Shown piece by piece: positions 25,096 to 33,283 of a DNA stretch of 64,000 nucleotides (its first letter is position 1; each line of letters starts with the position of its first letter). The DNA is from Pseudalkalibacillus sp051842935 (GTDB lineage: Bacteria > Bacillota > Bacilli > Bacillales > Fictibacillaceae), in contig NZ_JBPXRR010000001.1 in NCBI RefSeq assembly GCF_051842935.1, forward strand, positions 124,001 to 188,000. Reading direction: 5' to 3'. The notes under the pieces are model-generated. The model worked only from the letters and a program-made list of their open reading frames with translations, was not told where the DNA came from and searched no databases. Both the position numbers and the translations under genes were made by a program.

Positions 25096-26541
25096 ATGGT
25101 AGTTGGCGAAGTAATCCAAGAGCGTGAGCTGATCATCGTCGGTGGCGGACCTGGTGGTTACAATGCTGCCATCCGTGCCGCTCAGCTCGGAATCGAAGTG
25201 ACGCTGGTTGAAAAAGGAGAGCTCGGAGGAATCTGCTTAAGCAAAGGCTGTATTCCTTCCAAGCTTTTCGCACATACTGCTGGCAAACTTTCCGATTGGA
25301 AGCATATGGAGCAGATCGGAATCGAAGCAGGTGAGCCTACTTTTAACATGGAGCAACACCAAAAGTATATGGCACAAACTGTTTCAGGATTGCAGAAAGG
25401 TGTAGAAGCACTCTGCAAAGCGAATAAGATTGAGGTCATCAACGGTTCAGGTTCCTTCATGACAGGAAATCGAATCGGTGTAGAGTCGGGCGACACGTTC
25501 GAAATATACAAGTACGAGAAAGCAATCGTTGCGACAGGAGCTTCCGTCTATGTGCCAGAAGGAATCGATCTGAGTGCGGAACGTGTATACTCCGCTCAGA
25601 ACATCTACTCTCTTGAAGAGGTACCTGAACATCTCGTCATTTATGGTTCTGATTACATTGCATTGGAAGCTGCAACAAGCTTCAATGCATTAGGCGCGAA
25701 AGTGACGATCGTACTTGATGAGGAAAGTGACTTTGGTTTTGACGCAGATCTTAACAAAGAGTTGAACCGAGTATTGAAAAAGTCCAAAGTGAAGGTCGTC
25801 AAAGACAGCAGTCTGGAATCAGTGGAATCAAATGGAGATCACGTCACACTGCACCTCGTAAAAGGGGAGGAAAAAGTGACGGTGGAAGGTAGTCACCTAC
25901 TGATTTCCACAGGGTTCAGACCGAACACGAAGGAATTAGGTCTAGATGCACTGAAGGTTGAAACAGATGACAACGGATTCCTCGTTGTGAACGAGTACAG
26001 CGAAACGAATGAAACAGGGCTGTATGCAGTTGGGGACGTGACGATCGGACCTGCCCTTGCTGTTAAAGCGATCAAACAAGGAAAAGTGGCAGCTGAACAC
26101 GCAGCTGGTCAATCCACTGAGCTCAATCTCCGTTACATTCCGACAGTCGTGCACACGTCGACTCCGATCGCATTTGCAGGTTTGACTGAAGAGGAAGCAG
26201 TGGCAGAAGGATTTGAAGTAACGACAGGTCAATTCTCGATGTCTGGAAATGGATTTGCGAGCATCACCGGTAAAAAAGAAGGCCTCGTCAAGATCGTCAA
26301 AGACAGCAAGACGGATCTTTTGCTCGGAGTGCATATGATTGGCCAAGGAGCCGTTGAAATGATTTCGTCCGGTGTGACCGCATTAGAAATGGCAGCGAGA
26401 GAGGAAGATATGCTGTATCCATTCTATCCACACCCAAGTTTCAATGAAGGCTGGTTGGAAGCGCTCGAAAGCATGACCGGAACAGCTATCCACGTACCGC
26501 CGAATAAACAACAGAAAAAGGACGCTCAACCCGTAGGATGA
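25096..26541 (+). CDS. lpdA: Dihydrolipoamide dehydrogenase (E3)
   Basis: The 481-residue flavoprotein has the FAD motif IIVGGGPGGYNAAIRAAQ (residues 12-29) and the redox disulfide in GGICLSKGCIPSK (canonical form is GGTCLNVGCIPSK). It also has the second FAD motif TGLYAVGDV and the C-terminal YPFYPHPSFNEGW, with the His-Glu relay at the dimer interface. It reoxidises E2 lipoamide with NAD+. It starts directly at the E2 stop codon. A 15-bp perfect terminator stem ends the operon. Confidence 0.92.
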   Translation: MVVGEVIQERELIIVGGGPGGYNAAIRAAQLGIEVTLVEKGELGGICLSKGCIPSKLFAHTAGKLSDWKHMEQIGIEAGEPTFNMEQHQKYMAQTVSGLQKGVEALCKANKIEVINGSGSFMTGNRIGVESGDTFEIYKYEKAIVATGASVYVPEGIDLSAERVYSAQNIYSLEEVPEHLVIYGSDYIALEAATSFNALGAKVTIVLDEESDFGFDADLNKELNRVLKKSKVKVVKDSSLESVESNGDHVTLHLVKGEEKVTVEGSHLLISTGFRPNTKELGLDALKVETDDNGFLVVNEYSETNETGLYAVGDVTIGPALAVKAIKQGKVAAEHAAGQSTELNLRYIPTVVHTSTPIAFAGLTEEEAVAEGFEVTTGQFSMSGNGFASITGKKEGLVKIVKDSKTDLLLGVHMIGQGAVEMISSGVTALEMAAREEDMLYPFYPHPSFNEGWLEALESMTGTAIHVPPNKQQKKDAQPVG

Positions 26542-26543
26542 GT

Positions 26544-26580
26544 AAAAGGAGGTCTGACACTTGGTCAGACCTCCTTTTTA
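26544..26580. terminator. Strong bidirectional terminator
   Basis: A perfect 15-bp stem runs from 26544 to 26558 (AAAAGGAGGTCTGAC) and pairs with 26564-26578, closing a five-base loop. It separates the E3 gene from the convergent regulator gene. Confidence 0.93.
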
Positions 26581-27132
26581 AGTGTAATGCACAATCAGGA
26601 AGAGCTCGCATGTCTCTTCCGATTGGTTCACATACGTATGCTCGTAATCCGCAGAGAACCGGAATGCATCTCCTGCTTTCAACAGGTGTTCAGCCTCGGC
26701 GACCATAACGGTCATTTCCCCGCTATGTAAAAACAGATATTCTTCCACACCATGGATATGAGCGGGACTCGTGTATTCACATCCTGGTTTTAAAGAAACG
26801 GAATACACCTCGAAATTCCGCTTCGGTTCAGTCGGAAACAGCGTGTGGACGAGATAGCGTCCATCATCTTCAAGTAACGGTTCAATCTCAGAAATGTTGA
26901 CCTTCGAAAACTTCGGCTGTTCTTCCTCAACGAATGAAGAAAACGCAACACCGAGTCCGGTCGCAATTTTCCAGAGTGTGCTGACGGTTGGACTGGAAGT
27001 ACCTCTTTCGATTTGTCCGAGCATCGCTTTGCTCACCTGTGTTATTCTCGATAGTTCATCCAGGCTTAACTTGCGCTCAGCACGGATCGCTTTAATTTTA
27101 TCACCGATCATTCGATTTACTTCATGTGACAT
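26578..27132 (-). CDS. XRE-family regulator with cupin sensor domain
   Basis: The 184-residue protein joins an N-terminal lambda-type helix-turn-helix (residues 10-65; LSLDELSRITQVSKAMLGQIERG) to a C-terminal cupin (about 110-180; SPAHIHGVEEYLFLHSGEM, with GDAFRFSADYEHTY). Such regulators usually control a neighbouring transporter or catabolic gene and sense a small molecule in the cupin. It is divergent from azlC, 102 bp away, so control of azlCD is likely. The A/T-rich spacer contains TATGCTATAACATACAATA-type repeats that may be its operator. Confidence 0.85.
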   Translation of the reverse strand: MSHEVNRMIGDKIKAIRAERKLSLDELSRITQVSKAMLGQIERGTSSPTVSTLWKIATGLGVAFSSFVEEEQPKFSKVNISEIEPLLEDDGRYLVHTLFPTEPKRNFEVYSVSLKPGCEYTSPAHIHGVEEYLFLHSGEMTVMVAEAEHLLKAGDAFRFSADYEHTYVNQSEETCELFLIVHYT

Positions 27133-27234
27133 TTATTAAATTCTCCTTGACTAGATATATGCTATAACATACAATACATACAATATATCATACATAACAT
27201 CATTCACACAAAATTCTGGAAGGCAGGGAAACCT

Positions 27235-27951
27235 ATGAATACCGCTTTGGCACAGCGTTTGACAACATCGTTATTTAAGCAGGGATTCCAGAAGGGGAGC
27301 AGTATCGCCATCGGGTATATGCCGGTTGCTTTTACATTCGGTCTATTGGCGAAAAGTTCCGGGCTCAATCTGTTCGAGACGGTCAGCATGAGTGTGTTCG
27401 TTTTTGCCGGGGCCGCTCAATACATCTCGCTCACCCTTTTTGCAGCTGGTATCGGCGGTTTTGAAATCATACTGACTACGTTCATCGTCAACATCCGTCA
27501 CCTGTTGATGAGTGCTTCAATCGGTGAAAAATCGGCCAATGAACCAAAGTGGAAAAAGGCACTGTACAGCTTTTTCATAACCGATGAAACCTTTACCCTC
27601 GCGTCTCTGGAGAAAGGGAAGGTTCAATCCGCCTTCATGATCGGGCTTGGGTTGGTCGTCTGGACCAGCTGGGTTTCGTTTTCTGCAATCGGTTATCTGA
27701 TTGGTGCGGGACTGCCATCCATCCTGCAAGATAGTATGGGCATCGCATTATATGCCTTGTTCATCGGGCTTCTCGTACCAAGCGCACGGAAATCGATGAA
27801 AGTCGTCTTGTTAGCTGCAATTGCAGCCTTGTTGAATAGTATTCTAACGTTCACAACAGAAATGTCAACGGGCTGGACGATCATCTTATCGACATCTGTC
27901 GCTGCGGTCGTCATTGAACTCGTTTGGAAAGGGGAGAAGGTCGATGAATAG
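27235..27951 (+). CDS. azlC: AzlC-family amino-acid exporter subunit
   Basis: The 238-residue membrane protein has the AzlC signature GYMPVAFTFGLLAKSSGL (residues 24-41), the FAGAAQYISLTLFAAG stretch and NIRHLLMSAS. With AzlD it forms a branched-chain amino-acid (leucine/azaleucine) exporter. It overlaps azlD by eight bases (ATGAATAG), the usual arrangement. Expression is probably governed by the divergent XRE-cupin regulator. Confidence 0.9.
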   Translation: MNTALAQRLTTSLFKQGFQKGSSIAIGYMPVAFTFGLLAKSSGLNLFETVSMSVFVFAGAAQYISLTLFAAGIGGFEIILTTFIVNIRHLLMSASIGEKSANEPKWKKALYSFFITDETFTLASLEKGKVQSAFMIGLGLVVWTSWVSFSAIGYLIGAGLPSILQDSMGIALYALFIGLLVPSARKSMKVVLLAAIAALLNSILTFTTEMSTGWTIILSTSVAAVVIELVWKGEKVDE

Positions 27952-28252
27952 CACGTATATATGGATCATTCTCGGTATGGCGATCGTCACTTATATCCCA
28001 CGGATGTTACCGCTCGTCGCTTTCCAGACGGATTCAATTCCTCCATTCCTGAGAGGGGTATTGAAGAACGTTCCTTACGCGATTTTAGGGGCATTGATTT
28101 TCCCGGGAATCCTGGTCTTCAACGAAAATCTTTGGATGGGGATTGTCGGAGCACTGACTGCGTTTGTTGCAGCTTATTTCGGGGCTAGTCTGATCGTTAT
28201 CGTCATCTGCTCAGTAGGCGTGTTATGTACGCTCAGCTTGCTGTTCACTTAA
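27944..28252 (+). CDS. azlD: AzlD-family amino-acid exporter subunit
   Basis: The 102-residue protein has three to four hydrophobic segments and the AzlD motif TYIPRMLPLVAF (residues 14-25). It is the small partner of AzlC. ATG 27944 has GGGGAGAAGG seven bases upstream within azlC and gives the usual family length; an upstream in-frame codon at 27914 has no RBS. Confidence 0.9.
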   Translation: MNSTYIWIILGMAIVTYIPRMLPLVAFQTDSIPPFLRGVLKNVPYAILGALIFPGILVFNENLWMGIVGALTAFVAAYFGASLIVIVICSVGVLCTLSLLFT

Positions 28253-28324
28253 CAATAACTTAACTTTCCAAACACTGGAGAAGAATGTTATATTGATTTT
28301 ACTCCCATATTTGAGGTGACTGAG

Positions 28325-28420
28325 ATGGCAACAACAATGAATGCTTTTTTTAATGTAAAAGAAACCATCACCACGTTCATGGGAGCTAAAGGGAATATAA
28401 AGCGTTTTCAAAAGAGCTGA
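28325..28420 (+). CDS. Putative 31-aa peptide
   Basis: A short frame (MATTMNAFFNVKETITTF... ending KRFQKS) begins at ATG 28325 with GAGGTG 7-12 bases upstream. It runs straight into a terminator stem, whose left arm overlaps its last codons. The fragment is basic and amphipathic. It may be a real micro-protein or a short leader. There is no known homologue I can name. Confidence 0.4.
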   Translation: MATTMNAFFNVKETITTFMGAKGNIKRFQKS

Positions 28421-28438
28421 TTAGAGGCTCTTTTTTTC
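28412..28438 (+). terminator. Intrinsic terminator
   Basis: AAGAGC (28412-28417, overlapping the last codons of the small peptide) pairs with GCTCTT (28427-28432) before an eight-base T run. Confidence 0.7.
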
Positions 28439-28505
28439 TTTTTGTTTCCCAGACTGATAAAATGGGAAAAATAGCTAAGAAAACTTCAAAAAAGGACAGG
28501 ATACT

Positions 28506-29378
28506 ATGAAATTAATCGCAATCGATATGGACGGAACACTTGTCAATAATAATACAACGATCAATGAGGAGAATGTTGAAGCGATCAAAAAAGCGCAGGC
28601 GGCGGGCATTCATGTTGTCGTAGCTACTGGACGCTCTTTTGAAGAGGCGGTCAATCCAGTTGAAGAAGCCGGATTGAATCTCCCGATCATCGCGATCAAC
28701 GGAGCGCAATTTCGAAATAAAGAAGGCGAAATCAAAAACAGCATCACGCTCTCCAAAGAGACGTACTATAAAGTAGATGAGTTGCTGAACCATTACTCCA
28801 TGTACTATGAGTTATATACGAATAAAGGGACGTACAGCAACGATTTGGAAATGGCAATCGATATCATCGTCGACATCATTAAGAGTGCGAACCCAGAAGT
28901 GACGGACTCTCATGCACATAAACTGGCGGACTACCGAGTGAAAAATGGCCGCATTCACTATACTGAAGATTACCATGATATCGTGAAGGATCCTGAGGTG
29001 GAAATCTACAAACTGTTGAGCTTCTCACGGAATGAGAAGAATCGAACAGATGCGATGAATGATTTCCTTACATTCAATGATTTAGCGGTGAGCCGTTCTG
29101 CAGAAGCGAATATTGAGATTACACACCGTGATGCACAGAAAGGGATCGCAGTGAAAAACTATGCAGATGAACTCGGCATTCCGATGAAAGAGGTCATGGC
29201 GATAGGTGATAATTACAACGATGTTTCCATGTTCGAGCTCGCTGGTATCAGTGTGGCGATGGGGAACGCGGAGGAAGACATCAAGCGGCTTTGTTCCTTT
29301 ACGACGAAAACGAATGATGAAAGCGGCGTAGCTCATGCCATTCATACGTTCATGCGAAAAATTGAAGTGAGTAAATGA
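28506..29378 (+). CDS. Cof-type HAD phosphatase
   Basis: The 290-residue protein is a type-II HAD phosphatase. It has motif I DMDGTLVN (residues 7-14), the Thr of motif II in VVVATGRS, a large C2 cap (about 85-195), and the C-terminal KGIAVKNYADELG and GDNYNDVSMFELAG acidic motif. B. subtilis relatives (YkrA, YxeH and others) dephosphorylate sugar or nucleotide phosphates; the substrate here is unknown. It is monocistronic, with terminators on both sides. Confidence 0.9.
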   Translation: MKLIAIDMDGTLVNNNTTINEENVEAIKKAQAAGIHVVVATGRSFEEAVNPVEEAGLNLPIIAINGAQFRNKEGEIKNSITLSKETYYKVDELLNHYSMYYELYTNKGTYSNDLEMAIDIIVDIIKSANPEVTDSHAHKLADYRVKNGRIHYTEDYHDIVKDPEVEIYKLLSFSRNEKNRTDAMNDFLTFNDLAVSRSAEANIEITHRDAQKGIAVKNYADELGIPMKEVMAIGDNYNDVSMFELAGISVAMGNAEEDIKRLCSFTTKTNDESGVAHAIHTFMRKIEVSK

Positions 29379-29383
29379 TATAG

Positions 29384-29418
29384 GGGACTGACCTTTTCGT
29401 GTAGAGGTCAGTCTTTCT
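29384..29418 (+). terminator. Intrinsic terminator after the Cof-type phosphatase
   Basis: GACTGACC (29386-29393) pairs with GGTCAGTC (29406-29413) before TTTCTTTT. Confidence 0.8.
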
Positions 29419-29458
29419 TTTGATACAGAAGAAGAGAATTGATGTAATAATGCAGTAG

Positions 29459-29563
29459 AATGAACAGAATATGTTCTGGAATGACCAGAAAAAGCTTCGA
29501 AATGACCAGAAAACCTACAAGGATGAACAGAAAACCTACAAGGGTGACCAGAAAACAACAAAA
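29459..29563. repeat. 21-bp degenerate tandem repeat array C (ATGACCAGAAAA)
   Basis: Five units start at 29459, 29480, 29501, 29522 and 29543, exactly 21 bp apart. The core is (A/G)(A/G)TGA(A/C)CAGAA. Units 3 and 4 also share ACCTACAAG. The array lies between two convergent genes, flanked on both sides by terminators. The plus strand is open through it with a 7-residue periodicity (MTRKxxx), but the ATGs lack ribosome binding sites. Confidence 0.85.
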
Positions 29564-29612
29564 AAGAGCCGAACCAAAGCTTCATATGCTTTTGGTTCAG
29601 GCTCCTTTCGAC
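29563..29612 (-). terminator. Intrinsic terminator of the phn operon
   Basis: AAAGAGCCGAACCAAAGC (29563-29580) pairs with GCTTTTGGTTCAGGCTCCTTT (29588-29608) with a single bulge. On the minus strand the stem is followed by CTTTTTT. Confidence 0.8.
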
Positions 29613-29613
29613 T

Positions 29614-30417
29614 TTATACGATTCTTTTTCGGATTGCGGTACTAATATAGTCGATGATGCTTACGAATATGATGATGACGAGCAAGATCATACCGACTTC
29701 ATCCCAGTTACGGTTACGGGATGAAATGACGAGAAGCGTACCGATACCACCGGCGCCGATGATTCCAAGAATGGAGGAAGCACGGACATCGATTTCGAAT
29801 CGATAAATCGCATAAGACAAGAATTCAGGAATGACCTGCGGCATGATGCCGTAGAAGAAAATCTGGATCTTGTTTGCCCCGTTGGCTTCCATCGCTTCAA
29901 CGACATGCATATCAATCGACTCGATGACTTCAGAGTACAATTTCCCGAGCATTCCGACCGAGTGGATTGCAATCGCAAGGACACCGGCAAAAGCACCTGG
30001 TCCGATCGCAACGACGAAAATCAATGCAAGCAAGATTTCCGGGAACGTCCGGTCAGCATTCAAAATCCATTTTCCCATCGTATTCAGGAATGGATTACGG
30101 TTGATGTTCGATGCTGCAAAAAATCCGAATGGAACGGCTAGGATCGCTGCCATAAATGAGCCTGTGAAAGCGATGAACAACGTTTCCATCATGTAGTTCA
30201 GCACTTTTTCCGCAAATGTGAAGTCTGGATTGAACAGCTTCGGTATGACACGGTCAAAGTTCGCGATTGTCCGCTCACTGAAAATACGACCCCACGGGAT
30301 TTCAATCGTAGCGAATGCCCAGATATACAAAGCGAGCAAACCGATACCAATCCCGATGTTACGAACCAGTTTAGTAGGACTTTTCTGTGGTTTAGGAGGT
30401 ACTGTGATGTTGTTCAT
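29614..30417 (-). CDS. phnE: Phosphonate/phosphite ABC transporter permease
   Basis: The 267-residue permease has about six membrane segments and the BPD-transport inner loop motif with EAMEANGANKIQIFFYGIMPQ. It is one of two PhnE-type permeases that form the pore of this importer. It is the last gene of the operon and abuts its paralogue with a one-base overlap. Confidence 0.9.
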   Translation of the reverse strand: MNNITVPPKPQKSPTKLVRNIGIGIGLLALYIWAFATIEIPWGRIFSERTIANFDRVIPKLFNPDFTFAEKVLNYMMETLFIAFTGSFMAAILAVPFGFFAASNINRNPFLNTMGKWILNADRTFPEILLALIFVVAIGPGAFAGVLAIAIHSVGMLGKLYSEVIESIDMHVVEAMEANGANKIQIFFYGIMPQVIPEFLSYAIYRFEIDVRASSILGIIGAGGIGTLLVISSRNRNWDEVGMILLVIIIFVSIIDYISTAIRKRIV

Positions 30418-31223
30418 TAGACAAGTCGCCCCCTTAACTTGTTACTGATATAGTCGATGATGACAACGACTACGAACGTTATGACGATGATCGTACTGAC
30501 ATTCTGATAGCTCAGGAAGTTGATTTGCTGGCGGAGGATCAAACCTATTCCACCTGCACCGACGAACCCGAGGACGACAGAAGCCCGTACGTTGATTTCA
30601 AACACATAAAGCGTGAACGATACGAACTGAGGCAACACTTGAGGTACGACAGCATACCAAATCACCTGTAGGGTGTTACCACCAGATGCCCGAATCGCTT
30701 CCAAAGGATTCATATCGATTGATTCAATCGTTTCACTGATCAACTTCGCAAGGATTCCGAGTGAAAAGATGATCAATGCGAGAATCCCTGAAAATACCCC
30801 GATTCCGAACAAACCAACGAACACAACCGCCAGAATGAGTTCTGGAATCGTACGCATGATGTTCAAGAACATCTTCGTAAAGTTGTACAAAAACTTATTA
30901 TGGACAATGTTGTTAGCAGCCAAAAGACTGAACGGTATACATAAAATACCAGCGATTGTCGTTGCAATCAGTGCCATTTTCACAGTTTCCATCAGCTTAT
31001 CCCATACGACACCTGTATAGGCCCAGTTAGGAGGGAAGAGCTGAACGACCATGACCCAAACATTTTCAAAGAACTCAGCGTTGAAACGGAGTACTGAAGA
31101 ATTGGTCATGACAGAACTGAAGATATAAAGTCCGAGTACGACGAGCATGATCAGATTCATCCGAAGTTTCGCTTTACCGGAAACAAGGCCGGAAGGAACG
31201 TTTGTATTAAGGGGTTTGCTCAT
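30417..31223 (-). CDS. phnE: Phosphonate/phosphite ABC transporter permease
   Basis: The 268-residue permease is the paralogue of the preceding one, with the coupling loop NPLEAIRASGGNTLQVIWY. The start at 31223 is chosen because GGGGGGAAGGA lies seven bases upstream. It overlaps phnC by 17 bases; an earlier in-frame ATG at 31295 lies deep in phnC and has no RBS. Two PhnE proteins with one PhnC and one PhnD is a common arrangement. Confidence 0.9.
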   Translation of the reverse strand: MSKPLNTNVPSGLVSGKAKLRMNLIMLVVLGLYIFSSVMTNSSVLRFNAEFFENVWVMVVQLFPPNWAYTGVVWDKLMETVKMALIATTIAGILCIPFSLLAANNIVHNKFLYNFTKMFLNIMRTIPELILAVVFVGLFGIGVFSGILALIIFSLGILAKLISETIESIDMNPLEAIRASGGNTLQVIWYAVVPQVLPQFVSFTLYVFEINVRASVVLGFVGAGGIGLILRQQINFLSYQNVSTIIVITFVVVVIIDYISNKLRGRLV

Positions 31224-31995
31224 TGTCGTCCTTCCCCCCTCGAATATCATCCTCTTTAATCGGTCGGCCGTAAATTTCTTCGAATGTTTGCTCATTCACT
31301 TCGCTCGCTGGACCATCAAATACGATTTCTCCAGAGCGCATACCGATGATGCGATCCGCATATTCCATCGCCATATCAATGAAGTGCAAGTTGACAATAG
31401 TCGTGATGTTATCTTCACGGTTGATTTTCTTCAAGTATTTCATGACCTGGTGAGAGGTTGGAGGGTCAAGACTCGCTACAGGCTCATCCGCCAATACGAC
31501 AGACGGTTGCTGAGTCAATACGCGTGCGATCGATACCCTTTGCTGTTGTCCGCCACTCAATTGATCTGCACGAGAATAGAGCTTTTCTTCAATATTGACA
31601 CGCTTCAAGCTTTCATAAGCCAAAGCCATATCTTCTTTCTTGTAGAGGTTCAGGATACTTCTCAACGTACCTGTATGCCCTAAGCGACCTGAAATGACGT
31701 TCTTCATGACGGTCGAACGTTTGACGAGATTATAGTTTTGGAAGATCATACCGACTTTTGTACGAAGTTTCCGTAGATCATTTCCTTTATACTTCAGTAT
31801 GTTTTCATCCTCAACAAGCAATTCACCATGTGTCGGTGTTACCATACGGTTGATGCTACGAATGAACGTGGATTTACCTGCACCGGACAAGCCGACGATG
31901 ACGACAAATTCACCTTCATTGATCTTGACATTCACATCTTTCAAACCTTGGGTGCCATTTGGATATACGAGTGATAAATCTTTGAATTCGATCAT
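31207..31995 (-). CDS. phnC: Phosphonate/phosphite ABC transporter ATPase
   Basis: The 262-residue ATPase has Walker A GLSGAGKST (residues 34-42), the signature LSGGQQQRVSIAR and Walker B VVLADEPVASLDP, with the H-loop in NLHFIDMA. It energises the importer. It is separated from phnD by 158 bp that contains a terminator, so it is probably expressed at a lower level than the binding protein. Confidence 0.93.
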   Translation of the reverse strand: MIEFKDLSLVYPNGTQGLKDVNVKINEGEFVVIVGLSGAGKSTFIRSINRMVTPTHGELLVEDENILKYKGNDLRKLRTKVGMIFQNYNLVKRSTVMKNVISGRLGHTGTLRSILNLYKKEDMALAYESLKRVNIEEKLYSRADQLSGGQQQRVSIARVLTQQPSVVLADEPVASLDPPTSHQVMKYLKKINREDNITTIVNLHFIDMAMEYADRIIGMRSGEIVFDGPASEVNEQTFEEIYGRPIKEDDIRGGKDDNEQTP

Positions 31996-32083
31996 ACTTA
32001 CTCCCCTAACAAAAATGAATATTTAGTAGTTACAGAGGTGCAATTTCTCTACTTTTGAAATAGTTTTAAATTGCATTTTTGTA

Positions 32084-32113
32084 GAAAAAAAGGGAGAAGG
32101 CTAGCTTCCCCCA
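32084..32113 (-). terminator. Terminator/attenuator between phnD and phnC
   Basis: GGGAGAAG (32092-32099) pairs with CTTCCCCC (32104-32111) with one mismatch. On the minus strand the stem is followed by TTTTTTTC. Partial termination here would keep the binding protein in excess over the membrane parts. Confidence 0.65.
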
Positions 32114-32153
32114 GGTCTTCAATCATCATAAATCTTCAATTCTATTAATTCTA

Positions 32154-33068
32154 TTAATCAAGTGAAATTGAATCTTTGAACTTCTCATAAGTGTCACGAA
32201 CAACGTCGTATTCGCTGTCGTCTGCTTCAATGATCGCATCCCAGCTGTATACTTCGTTCATGACTTTGATCATTTCTTCGTCTTCATTGAATGATAGGAA
32301 TGTTTCTTTGACTTTCTTTTGCATGTCGTCAGAAAGGTCTTTTGATACGGAAATGGTGTCGTTTGGAATTTCAGCAGTATATTCTACTACTTTCAGCTTT
32401 TCCATTACGTCTGGATAGTCTTCTTCAATCGTAGAGCGTGCATCGTCAAATGTTGTAGCAACATCTGCATCCCCTTCGTAAACAGCGATCAACGCGTTGT
32501 CATGTCCACCTGCTTCAATCGTGTTGCTGAAGAAACCAGATTGAACATCTTCTACATTGAACTTATCCATGATTTGAGCTGCTGGGAACAAGAACCCACT
32601 AGTAGATGTCAGGTCAGGAATCGCCCAAGCTTTTCCTTCCATGTCTTCAAGCGTTTCAATGTCAGAGTCTGCACGGACAACATATTGTGCTTTGTAAGTT
32701 CCGCTGCCATAACGCTCAGACTTCAAAATTACTTCTACACCGTGCTTTTCATTTGCAAGAACGTAACCGAAAGCAGGTAGGAAACCGATTTGTACCTGAT
32801 TGCTTCCCATTGCTTCAACAAGTGCTGAATAGCTCGTCATGACCTGTCCTTCAACTTCAACGCCGAGCTCCTCGCTCAACTTGTCTGCAAGTGGCTTGAC
32901 CGTGTCAGCAATTTCATCAGAGTCTTGAGATGGTACGAATCCCATCACGAGCTTTTCTGGATCGCCTCCGTCTTTTGAATCACCAGAACCAGAGTCACTG
33001 CTTGTACCGCATGCAGTCAACCCGACTACGAGAAGAGCCGCAAACAAAAGTGCAAAAACCTTTTTCAT
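32154..33068 (-). CDS. phnD: Phosphonate/phosphite-binding lipoprotein
   Basis: The 304-residue solute-binding protein has a lipoprotein signal peptide with lipobox LTAC (Cys20) and a Ser/Gly/Asp-rich tether. The mature part is PhnD/PtxB-type (FVPSQDSDEIADTVKPLADKL; QIGFLPAFGYVLANEK; STSGFLFPAAQ). It captures phosphonate or phosphite outside the membrane for PhnCEE. No phosphonatase, C-P lyase or phosphite dehydrogenase gene is next to it, so the ligand cannot be set from context. Confidence 0.9.
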   Translation of the reverse strand: MKKVFALLFAALLVVGLTACGTSSDSGSGDSKDGGDPEKLVMGFVPSQDSDEIADTVKPLADKLSEELGVEVEGQVMTSYSALVEAMGSNQVQIGFLPAFGYVLANEKHGVEVILKSERYGSGTYKAQYVVRADSDIETLEDMEGKAWAIPDLTSTSGFLFPAAQIMDKFNVEDVQSGFFSNTIEAGGHDNALIAVYEGDADVATTFDDARSTIEEDYPDVMEKLKVVEYTAEIPNDTISVSKDLSDDMQKKVKETFLSFNEDEEMIKVMNEVYSWDAIIEADDSEYDVVRDTYEKFKDSISLD

Positions 33069-33283
33069 TCCTATTTCCCCCCAAAAAGTTTAGAAAATTT
33101 AAAAACAACAACTATATTATCCTATAATTCTACAAACTTTTCCATACTCATTTACAAATTCTTTATTATATTTACATATTATTAAATAATTGTGTCATAC
33201 TGTTTCTTCTTTGCCTTCCGAAAAAAGAACCCTTATAATGACTAAGAATATAATTTAATCAAAATAGATCAGTGGGGGATGTA

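Noticed and set aside
31147..31683. Plus-strand frame of 178 codons across phnE/phnC
   Set aside because: It is antisense to two well-supported transporter genes and has no recognisable domain.
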